Origin: Xylanibacter caecicola
GTDB lineage: Bacteria; Bacteroidota; Bacteroidia; Bacteroidales; Bacteroidaceae
Reading direction: 5' to 3'
Assembly: GCF_013166515.1 (NCBI RefSeq)
Contig: NZ_JABKKJ010000019.1
Location: 1-45,983, forward strand
DNA: 45,983 bases
The notes under the pieces are model-generated. The model searched no databases, had not been told where the DNA came from, and saw only the letters and a program-made list of their open reading frames with translations. Below are positions 14,194 to 21,441 of the stretch, piece by piece (position 1 is the first letter of the stretch; the number at the start of each line of letters is the position of its first letter). The position numbers and the translations under genes are program-made.

Positions 14194-16896
14194 ATGAAAA
14201 AACAAAAGCGATTAATTCTTGGTGGAGCCTTATTGGCATTGGCTCTTGCCGGTCATGCGCAGAAGATTGACTTCAATGCTTATGGCAGGAACGTGAATAC
14301 GGTGACCGAACCGGGATTTACGCCGTGGGCGATAGAGAAGCTGCCGTCTGTCAGCATGACTCTTGACAACGGCGTAACCATAACGCTGAACAACGGAGAC
14401 GTGGAAAACACCACACTGAAGTCAAACCAGTGGAAAGACGGAGTGGAGAAACTCGGCTCGAAGATTATCAACGACGCGGCGGTGCTTTACGGTCTTGACG
14501 AGGACGGCAATACCCCCACTCTTACGACAAGTGGAACGGTCAACGTCGTGATAGAAGGTCTGCCGGCAGGAGAACACTCGCTTCTTGCATATCATAACTG
14601 CGTTGACGGAGGCACTCCGGTCATTGCAAAACTCGATGTTGCGGTGAACGGCACGACCGTTCTTACGGGTGTGGCGCAGACACAGCGTGAGCTTTTACCC
14701 TCGGCAGGCGGTCAGTCGTATGTAAAATTTACGGCAGTGGAGGGACAGCCCGTCACCATCAGCTATACCAGCAAGGTTGAGGACGGTGTGGATATGGCGA
14801 ACGTATATATCAATGCGCTTATCTTTGATCTGCCCAATCCCAAGACAACGGCGCTCGACCCTGTGCCGGCAAACAACGACATGCATGTGGACGGCGACAA
14901 GGGAAGCATAGAACTGTCGTGGACAATGGCATCGTCGGCTGTATCGAACAGGCTTTATATAGGTACGTCCGAAGACAACATGACGCTTGTGTCGGAGCTT
15001 TCGGGCAACAAGTACATGTTTGACAACGTTTATTCGATGAACACATATTACTGGCGTGTGGACGAGGTTGACGCTTCGGGCAATGTATATCAGGGCGACG
15101 TATGGACTTTCCGTCCACGTCAGTTGGCGTTCCCCGGTGCCGAGGGATACGGACGTTATGCCACGGGAGGTCGTGGAGGCGTGGTGTATCATGTCACTTC
15201 GCTCGACGACTACAGTGGTGATGAGGCTCCCATTCCCGGAACATTCCGTTACGGAATAAAAGAGGTCAAGGGACCACGCACCATCGTGTTTGATGTTGCA
15301 GGAACCATTACGCTTAAGTCGCGCCTGACATGTTCGGACCCATACGTTACCGTGGCAGGTCAGACCGCTCCGGGTAAGGGCATCCTGTTGCGCACCAGTC
15401 CGTTTGGAATGGCAAGCGAGGGCATTACCCGTTTCATACGTATGCGACTTGGATATCACAACGGCAACACCGAGCGCGGACTCGACGGACTGGGTATGGC
15501 GGGTAACAATCACGCCATAATGGACCACTGTTCCGTGGGTTGGACCATAGACGAGGCGTTCAGCTCGCGTAACGCACACAACATAACTCTTCAGCGCACG
15601 CTTATCTCCGAGGCTCTTAACGTTGCAGATCATCCGAACTATGGTTCGGGGGCTGCACATGGATATGCAGCTACTATAGGTGGCGACACCGGTTCGTATC
15701 ATCACAATCTGCTTGCCCACAACGAGGGACGCAACTGGAGTATGTCCGGTGGGCTTGACGGAGGTGGCTCGTATGCCGGACATCATGACATGTTTAACAA
15801 CGTTTGCTACAACTGGGGCGGACGCTCTACAGACGGCGGAACGCATCAGGGACAGTTCGTGAACAATTATTACAAGATGGGACCTGCAACGCGGCAGAAG
15901 TCTTTACTCAACGCACAGCTTGAAGGTACGGGCAACGGTTCGCAGTCGTATTATGTAAGCGGAAACATCCGTGAGAACCTTGACGGCTCGCGAACGGAGG
16001 ATAAGTATGGTGATACTTACAGATATAGTCTGTCCGGCGGACAGCAGCTCGATTGGGAGGTGTTTGTAGACAAACCGTTCTTTGAGTCTTATGCAACGAT
16101 AGAGTCTGCACGTCTCGCATACAAGACGGTATTGTCGGATGTGGGCTGTAACTCTCCTGTCCTTGACGACCACGATGTCCGTATGGTTGACGAAACGTTG
16201 AAAGGTACGTACAGTTGTGTCGGAAGTCAGTCGGGTAAGAAAGGTCTGATAGACCGTGAGGCGGATGCGGGAGGCTATGAGAACTATCCTGTAGAGGCAC
16301 GTGGTGCAGACTTCGACACCGACGGTGACGGTATGCCGGACTGGTGGGAAGTGCTTAACGGCACCGATCCGTATACTGCCGACAATAACCGCGATGACAA
16401 CCGCGACGGCTGGACGGCACTGGAAGACTATCTCAACTGGCTTGCCGAGCCTCACTTTAAGGTGGTGGCAGGTACCGAAAGTACCATAGACCTTAAGAAA
16501 CTGTTTGCCGGTTTTGACAATAATCCTGTCTATGAGGTGGACTATGACAACGTGACACTGCCCGAAGGATTTGATGCGGAAGTGAGCGACAACGTTCTTG
16601 TTGTCAACTCTCCGGCAGATGTAAGCCGCCTTGTCACAATACCGGTGATAGCTACCGATGATGATAAAGCAGGCACGATGAAGCGTAATATAAATCTGTA
16701 TGTAGCGTCCGGCACCACAGGCATAGATACTCCAATATCCATAGGTGATGACCGGAATACCGTATATCAGGTATATTCCGCCAACGGATTTCTTGTAAGG
16801 AACGGTCGTGATATGTCCGGACTTGCCCCCGGCATATATCTTCTTAAAGCCGTTAACGGCAGCAAGGTGCGTACTTTCAAGGTGACAAAGAAATAA
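14194..16896 (+). CDS. Secreted pectate-lyase-like protein (PL1-type)
   Basis: A 900-aa exported protein: signal peptide to about residue 22 (GHAQ); an N-terminal beta-sandwich-like part (about 25-210); a fibronectin-like part (about 215-310, 'YWRVDEVDASGNVYQGDVWTF'); and a parallel beta-helix (about 315-700). The helix starts 'AFPGAEGYGRYATGGRGGVVYHVTSL' and includes 'GPRTIVFDVAGTITL', 'VTVAGQTAPGKGI', 'RFIRMRLGY' and 'NHAIMDHCSVGWTIDEAFS', a pattern of the pectate lyase C/PL1 superfamily. 'DTDGDGMPDWWEVLNGTDP' is a Ca-binding-type Asp loop. The C-terminus ('GLAPGIYLLKAVNGSKVRTFKVTKK') resembles a type IX secretion sorting domain, so it is probably sent to the surface. It likely cleaves pectin-type polysaccharide by beta-elimination; the exact substrate is inferred. 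No SusC/SusD pair is nearby. Confidence 0.88.
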   Translation: MKKQKRLILGGALLALALAGHAQKIDFNAYGRNVNTVTEPGFTPWAIEKLPSVSMTLDNGVTITLNNGDVENTTLKSNQWKDGVEKLGSKIINDAAVLYGLDEDGNTPTLTTSGTVNVVIEGLPAGEHSLLAYHNCVDGGTPVIAKLDVAVNGTTVLTGVAQTQRELLPSAGGQSYVKFTAVEGQPVTISYTSKVEDGVDMANVYINALIFDLPNPKTTALDPVPANNDMHVDGDKGSIELSWTMASSAVSNRLYIGTSEDNMTLVSELSGNKYMFDNVYSMNTYYWRVDEVDASGNVYQGDVWTFRPRQLAFPGAEGYGRYATGGRGGVVYHVTSLDDYSGDEAPIPGTFRYGIKEVKGPRTIVFDVAGTITLKSRLTCSDPYVTVAGQTAPGKGILLRTSPFGMASEGITRFIRMRLGYHNGNTERGLDGLGMAGNNHAIMDHCSVGWTIDEAFSSRNAHNITLQRTLISEALNVADHPNYGSGAAHGYAATIGGDTGSYHHNLLAHNEGRNWSMSGGLDGGGSYAGHHDMFNNVCYNWGGRSTDGGTHQGQFVNNYYKMGPATRQKSLLNAQLEGTGNGSQSYYVSGNIRENLDGSRTEDKYGDTYRYSLSGGQQLDWEVFVDKPFFESYATIESARLAYKTVLSDVGCNSPVLDDHDVRMVDETLKGTYSCVGSQSGKKGLIDREADAGGYENYPVEARGADFDTDGDGMPDWWEVLNGTDPYTADNNRDDNRDGWTALEDYLNWLAEPHFKVVAGTESTIDLKKLFAGFDNNPVYEVDYDNVTLPEGFDAEVSDNVLVVNSPADVSRLVTIPVIATDDDKAGTMKRNINLYVASGTTGIDTPISIGDDRNTVYQVYSANGFLVRNGRDMSGLAPGIYLLKAVNGSKVRTFKVTKK

Positions 16897-16929
16897 TACT
16901 TCAATCTGTTTTTTTATATATTGGTAGGG

Positions 16930-16956
16930 TAGTGGCGTGCATCAGGCATGCCACTA
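16930..16956 (+). terminator. Terminator hairpin after the pectate-lyase gene
   Basis: TAGTGGCGTGC pairs with GCATGCCACTA (11 bp with one G-U) across a 5-base loop, followed by a T-rich stretch. It is 34 bases past the stop. Confidence 0.7.
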
Positions 16957-16980
16957 TTGCTTTATAAGTAACAGAATAAG

Positions 16981-17015
16981 CAACAGGGATACAGCTTTTT
17001 GCTGTATCCCTGTTG
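16981..17015 (-). terminator. Strong hairpin abutting a small-peptide gene stop
   Basis: A perfect 15-bp stem (16981-16995 with 17001-17015) and a 5-base loop directly follow the stop codon of the leftward 64-aa peptide gene. The T-run is weak, so it may protect the 3' end of the mRNA as much as terminate. Confidence 0.7.
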
Positions 17016-17210
17016 TTAGTATTCATCATCTTCCCATATATTATAGTTGCTTTTCGGATCTTCTTTTGCTCCCGGAGGATTGCCTTCGTGTATGTTTCCT
17101 TTGTCTCCATCACCTTCTACTTCCCATGATACGGGTTCAAGCATTACCCCTTCGGAGCACACTTCTATGATTTCAACTTGTGGTTTTATATATTCTTTCC
17201 TGTCTTTCAT
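17016..17210 (-). CDS. Acidic small peptide, 64 aa, surface-protein partner 1
   Basis: A 64-aa acidic peptide without signal sequence or membrane segment. The N-terminus 'EYIKPQVEIIEV' and the C-terminus 'SNYNIWEDDEY' match those of the 63-aa peptide at 42070-42261 ('KYISPKIEIIDM' and 'ASYSIWDD'), while the middle differs (here Gly/Pro/Asp/Glu-rich). Both genes follow directly behind a large leftward secreted protein gene. This repeat arrangement and the conserved ends make it a real gene, not chance. The conserved ends with a variable centre recall peptide precursors or a chaperone or tag peptide, but the function is not known. It starts 59 bases after the surface-protein stop. Confidence 0.78.
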   Translation of the reverse strand: MKDRKEYIKPQVEIIEVCSEGVMLEPVSWEVEGDGDKGNIHEGNPPGAKEDPKSNYNIWEDDEY

Positions 17211-17269
17211 TTTTCTTTGGTTTGTCTGTGAGTTTTTGAAACTATAGTCTTTGCAGTTTGTTTGAGCCT

Positions 17270-18511
17270 TTATCTCACTATGAATTTCCTGCCGTTGCGT
17301 ATGTATATGCCTTTAGGCAGGTGGGTCGGTGATATGCCTTTGCCACATACAGCCTGTCCCTGCATGTTGTAAACCGCACTGTCTTCGTTGTCCGTCCTTC
17401 CTGTCAGGGCTTCGCGGATATCCGTTGTCTCTCCGTCGCTGACACCATCGAGATATGCGGTGAAACTCATTTTATGGCGTGCCTTGGGGTTTGCCACCTG
17501 ATGGGCGTCTTCAATCCAGCAATCGAAACCTTTCATCTTGTAAGGCGATGTAAGGTGGTACATGTCTCCTCCGTACAGCATATATGCAGTGGACGGCGCA
17601 TCCTGGCGCTGATAGCAGCCGTACAGTCTCAACTGACAGTCGCATCCTGAGTTTGTGAATGGACCGTCGTCGCTGCTCGTGTGCTTTGTTGCTTCTTCTT
17701 CTGTTATGTCACTTGGTTTCAGATTTACACGGTCTATGGTGTAGTACGGACCTTCGATTACGGTGTTGCTGCCGTCTCCTATCTCCACATTTCCCTGTCT
17801 TCCCTCATATCCGGGCTTTATTATGTAGTTCTTTCCGGCTTGTAGTACAATGGCGTCATCCTTATATTTTGTAAGGTCTATGAGTTTGAACGATATTGTA
17901 TAAGGCGATGACATGTCTGTCAGTACGGCAATGCGTGGATTAGGGAAGAATGCAGTGTTGAGCTGTTGTTTTGTAAGGCTTACCGGCAGTGTTATGCCGT
18001 TCCACTTATCGGCTTTCAGCGAACGTTTCAGAATCATCACCCTGTTGGTATATATCGTTTTATCGTCTCCGTCCGTTCTGAAGCTTGTCTTGTCTTCGTC
18101 GAGTGCAAAGCTTTCGCCGAGATATTTCAACTGGAAGTCGTCAAAATATACGACATCGGTGTTGCCCATGTCTTTTGTTATTTCTATTCCCAGTTCGACA
18201 TTCCTGCTTTCCGGCTCTTTCTTTTCGTCGAAGTTTATGTATATCAGTACGCTGTTGGGGAATGTCTGCGCATAGAACGTTATTGCTGCCTCAATCTTAT
18301 TGCTAACCAGTCCGTCTTCTACTATTGCCGGTTGGTTGGGGTTAAGTTCGAGTGCGTGGAACGGTTCGCCGTATGATTTCGGCAACAAGTCTACGTATGC
18401 GTTAGCTGCCGTGTTGTCCGTACTTACCGTGTTGCCTGTTTCTTTGGCATAAAGGCGAGCAATACAGTCATCGCCATTTTGTGAGTTGTAGAAGAAACCT
18501 TGGCAGTCCAC
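17270..18511 (-). pseudogene. C-terminal part of a frameshifted surface protein
   Basis: A 413-aa open frame that carries the C-terminal part of the protein begun at 19478. Just upstream in this frame the sequence reads 'GDKLYQIINIKQSGWYRV' before the apparent start, so the ATG at 18511 is not the true start. The part has beta-rich surface-protein character ('VVYFDDFQLKYLGESF', 'WNGITLPVSLTKQQLNTAFF') and ends with 'VYNMQGQAVCGKGI...LPKGIYIRNGRKFIVR', a C-terminal domain like those used for type IX secretion sorting. The frame joins the N-terminal part if one base is removed from a T8 or T7 run at 18563-18579. The complete protein would be about 735 aa. This could be a sequencing error, true decay or phase variation. 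Confidence 0.8.
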
Positions 18512-19478
18512 TCTGTACCAGCCGCTTTGTTTGATATTGATTATTTGGTATAGCTTGTCGCCTTTTTTTTGCTTTTTTTATGCCTCCGCAGTAGAACATA
18601 CCGTATTTTCCGGCGCCATGGTCATCCTGATTTTGTCCGGAAGAGAGTGTGATGTCTGTTCCGCATTCGTATGAAAAGTTACCGCTCTTTTTCCAACCGT
18701 CAGCCTCTTTGTCTGTTGTATTGTCGTCATTGTTGTACTGGTTCATTCTGTTGAAGTTCTGTGCCTTTAACAGGAATGTTGCGTCGGACGGGTTTTCCTT
18801 GTCGTATGTCGTATTGAACAGTGCAATCATTTCATCCTCGGTTACGACTTTCCATTGTGCGTACGAATCATCATTTTTCGCTTTGTCCTTTTGGTTAAGA
18901 CACTTCACAAGGTTGTTGTTACCTCCTTTGAACACCTGGATAGTCATTTCTTGGTTGGATACAAGGTAATAGTCTTCTTTTATTGAGGTATTGTATTTTT
19001 TCTCACATTTTATATAGTATATCATATCTTCACCGTTATTCGATGCCTCTTCGAACGTCCAGTATATTCCGTCTCTTGGTTCTTTGCCTCTATCATAGAA
19101 CACACCGTTCCTTCTGTAGGCATTCTCGCTTGTGTCATAGTCTACCCTTCCTATAAAGCTTCCTGTTTCTTTGTTGTAGAACGGACCGCTCATGGTGTAT
19201 GCCCCGTTTGACTGTTTCTCGAAAGTAATAGGCAATCCGACAGTAAACGTTGTGGTACGTGTTCCCCAAAAACCTCCGGCATTAAGGAACATATCTTTGC
19301 CGACATTGTATAAAAATATTCTTTCCGCTTTCCCGGTTGTTCCCGATATGAGTTTGGATAGTGATTGTCCTTTTCCGGTAAAGAAACTTTGTTCAACGTT
19401 GATTTGGGCAGATACATTGCCTGTATATATTATAGAGAATAGCGATGTAATGAATAGTGTACAATAAAATCTTTTCAT
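18468..19478 (-). pseudogene. N-terminal part of a frameshifted surface protein
   Basis: A 336-aa open frame starting MKRFYCTLFITSLFSIIYTGNVSAQ, a signal peptide cleaved after SAQ. The genuine part runs to about 'MFYCGGIKKAKK'; the last 30 or so residues are read out of frame after the homopolymer at 18563-18579. The mature domain is hydrophilic, rich in Asn, Asp, Lys and Tyr, with repeated 'YYL/YNK' strands, and resembles the large secreted protein at 42282-44537 in style and layout rather than in obvious sequence. No enzyme motif was recognised. Expression is likely from TACTTTTG at 19587-19594, with a G8 tract in the upstream region. Confidence 0.8.
18563..18579 (-). other. Frameshift site: A8 and A7 runs
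   Basis: On the coding (minus) strand the sequence is A7, GC, A8. Losing one A from either run joins the two frames into a continuous protein of about 735 aa with sensible sequence on both sides. The shift needed is +1 (or one deleted base), so it is not the usual -1 programmed slip on A-AAA-AAG. Confidence 0.85.
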
Positions 19479-19586
19479 AATCTGCTTACTTGATTTGTTA
19501 ATTAACTTAAATTAGATGGTTTTCAGAATTATACTATATAAGTGTCGGATGAATGCCGACATTGATTTAAATACTGTTATTTTATG

Positions 19587-19594
19587 CAAAAGTA
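19587..19594 (-). promoter_or_regulatory. Promoter -7 element of surface protein 1
   Basis: TACTTTTG followed by GCAT on the minus strand, about 109 bases upstream of the start codon. The same octamer precedes the second surface-protein gene (44773-44780). Confidence 0.55.
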
Positions 19595-19647
19595 CCTGTT
19601 TCTATGTGTTTTATAATAAAAGGTATCTTCGTTTTCATTTAATTTAA

Positions 19648-19663
19648 CCCCTTTCGGGGGGGG
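19648..19663. other. C4/G8 homopolymer hairpin upstream of surface protein 1
   Basis: CCCC (19648-19651), TTTC, then G8 (19656-19663) and TAA; with the flanking TTAA it forms a small hairpin. It lies upstream of the -7 element. Compare C8 at 2211-2218 and C7 at 44677-44683. Confidence 0.55.
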
Positions 19664-19792
19664 TAACATTCGTTAACATAAAACACATAAATGTTATTTG
19701 AATTTAACATTTATAATCTTTGGATTTCTTATGTGTTCTATATTGTTCTGCCAACAGATATTTTGTGGATTTTTATGTTGGTTTATGTTGAT

Positions 19793-19880
19793 TTCCAAAA
19801 GGCGGCGTTTCGGGTTCTGAAAGACGGCATATCAGACGCCAAGAGGTGCCCTTTTGGCATGCAAAAGGGCACCTCTTGGA
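19793..19880. repeat. Palindromic AAAAGG(T/C)G repeat, copy 3
   Basis: The strongest copy: a perfect 17-bp stem (19839-19855 with 19863-19879) with a 7-base loop GGCATGC around GAGGTGCCCTTTT, preceded by CCAAAAGGCGGC and AAAGACGGCATAT modules. Confidence 0.8.
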
Positions 19881-19952
19881 ACGTGACTTGTAATATGTTG
19901 ATTGTCAATATGATAGCATGCCAGCTTTTGGAACTAATAAAATACGGGAAAA

Positions 19953-20073
19953 TAGTGTGGTTTAAGTCGCGAAAAATGCAAGATAATGGTCTTAAACCGG
20001 CTAACAAGGCATACGTGTTTTATCTCCTTTTATCTTTTTATATCTCCCTTTATTTCCTTTATATATTCTATTT
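19953..20073 (-). repeat. Purine-rich AGATA repeat, copy B1
   Basis: Read on the minus strand: purine-rich AGATA units, then ACACGTATGCCTTGTT, a divergent middle, and a 3' part ending in ..ACTATTTTCCC. It aligns along about 80 bases with the copy at 31048-31165, showing that the element is more than a simple repeat. Confidence 0.7.
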
Positions 20074-20166
20074 CCATCCTCCGGGTAGGGCTGTACCCCG
20101 GTGCAGCCGATGTGATTATGAATTATAATTCGTTGTCATTACTAATGATATAAGCCCTGCGGTTTC

Positions 20167-20262
20167 GGATGTTCCATGGAACATCCCTACAGGTTTCATT
20201 AACAAAGGATACGTCTTTTATCTACCTTTATCTTCTTATATCTTCCCTTATCTCTTTTAAAA
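20167..20262 (-). repeat. Purine-rich AGATA repeat, copy B2, with palindrome
   Basis: A second copy on the minus strand next to B1: AGATA units, AAAGACGTAT.CCTTTGTTAATGAAACC, then a 20-bp perfect palindrome (20167-20186, centre CATG). The palindrome is not in the other copies. Confidence 0.65.
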
Positions 20263-20293
20263 CATTTCCGATAGCCCGGCTTTAAACCGCTTT

Positions 20294-20869
20294 TTAATAA
20301 AGCAGAAGCAGTCCGGCAAACGCGCAGTAGACAATCATGCGTATCGGATTAATCTTGAATTTCCATGTTCCTACAGCCGTGGCGGCAAACAGGAAGCAGC
20401 TTATCCAGAACTGCCATGGCGTGAGTGAAGGTGTGCCGAAGTTGTCGGGTGTCATCAACAGGAGGGTTGCCGCGCCGAGAAGTCCCACTACGGCAGGTCT
20501 TAGTCCTGCGAAAATGTCGTGCACCGTCTGTGTCTTCATGTATTTCATGAATAGCTTGCAGATAGCGATCATCAGTATAAGCGAGGGCAGTATGAGGGCA
20601 AACGTAGCCGTGAGGCTTCCTAATACAGCCATAAAACCGCTGTACCCGGCGTTGTGTACGGCAGTGTATCCGCAGTATGTGGCAGAGTTTATGCCTATCG
20701 GTCCCGGTGTCATCTGGCTTATGGCGACGATGTCGGTGAACTCTCCGGTTGTCATCCAGTGGTGACGGTGCACCACCTCGCTCTGTATCAGGGACAGCAT
20801 GCCGTATCCGCCGCCGAACCCGAACAGTCCTATCTGAAAGAAAGTGATGAAAAGATAAAGGAAAATCAT
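20294..20869 (-). CDS. Chromate transporter family protein, half-size (second)
   Basis: A 191-aa integral membrane protein of the CHR (ChrA) family in its half-size form. It has the family signature 'FFQIGLFGFGGGYGMLSLIQSEVVHRHHWMTTGEFTDIVAISQMTPGPIGINSATYCGY' spanning the first two membrane segments, and several later segments ('FMAVLGSLTATFALILPSLILMI', 'PWQFWISCFLFAATAVGTW'). Half-size members occur as adjacent pairs that presumably assemble with opposite orientation. The start at 20869 fits the family; the frame extends upstream over the other gene but that part is out-of-frame sequence. Transport of chromate is established for long ChrA proteins; for this pair it is inference. Confidence 0.9.
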   Translation of the reverse strand: MIFLYLFITFFQIGLFGFGGGYGMLSLIQSEVVHRHHWMTTGEFTDIVAISQMTPGPIGINSATYCGYTAVHNAGYSGFMAVLGSLTATFALILPSLILMIAICKLFMKYMKTQTVHDIFAGLRPAVVGLLGAATLLLMTPDNFGTPSLTPWQFWISCFLFAATAVGTWKFKINPIRMIVYCAFAGLLLLY

Positions 20870-20895
20870 TGCCGTTAACGTTGCTTTTGTCGTTG

Positions 20896-21441
20896 TTATT
20901 CGATTGGTCTTATATACCGTCCGTATATATATCCTGCTGTTCCGGCAATCAGTATAATAAGTATGGGCGACACTCCGAGCGCCCAGATTGCCATGGCGCA
21001 CGTTATCGGAATCCAGCAGTTGGTGAGTGTTATTCTTGCGCTTTTGGCAAGGTTGAATGTCGGCACCGCTATGAGAGCCACCACCGCGGGACGTATGCCG
21101 CGGAATATTGCCTCTACGATGCAGTTGTCCTTGAAGCTGTGGAAGAACATGGCGATGAGCAGTATGATGAGGAATGAGGGCAGCGCGGTGCCGAGGCACG
21201 TGCATACCGCCCCTTTTATTTTCCTCAGCTTGTATCCTATGAATATGCTGATGTTTATTGCAAACACTCCCGGACAGCTCTGCGCTATTGCCAGCACATC
21301 AAGAAACTCCTCCTCGTTCATCCATTTGTGCCTCTCCACTATTTCGCCTTGTATAATGGGAATCATGGCATATCCACCCCCGAGGGTGAACATGCCGATT
21401 CTGAAAAATGTCTTGAATGAAGTCCAGTATATGTTGTTCAT
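20896..21441 (-). CDS. Chromate transporter family protein, half-size (first)
   Basis: A 181-aa paralogue of the next gene, with 'FFRIGMFTLGGGYAMIPIIQGEIVERHKWMNEEEFLDVLAIAQSCPGVFAINISIFIGYKL' and membrane segments near 'CLGTALPSFLIILLIAMFF' and 'WIPITCAMAIWALGVSPILIILIAGTAGYIYGRYI'. The start codon shares one base with the purL stop (TGATG on the minus strand), and the second half-transporter starts 26 bases after its stop, so all three are coupled. It is the partner of that protein in a likely heterodimer. The link with purine synthesis is positional; an anion other than chromate may be the real cargo. Confidence 0.9.
   Translation of the reverse strand: MNNIYWTSFKTFFRIGMFTLGGGYAMIPIIQGEIVERHKWMNEEEFLDVLAIAQSCPGVFAINISIFIGYKLRKIKGAVCTCLGTALPSFLIILLIAMFFHSFKDNCIVEAIFRGIRPAVVALIAVPTFNLAKSARITLTNCWIPITCAMAIWALGVSPILIILIAGTAGYIYGRYIRPIE

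Noticed and set aside
14695..15846. 383-aa open frame opposite the pectate-lyase gene
   Set aside because: Shadow frame of a gene with a signal peptide and conserved beta-helix motifs.
18563..18579. Programmed -1 ribosomal frameshift at A-AAA-AAG
   Set aside because: Restoring the frame needs +1 (loss of one base), not -1, and no stop-codon context or pseudoknot for a +1 shift was evident.
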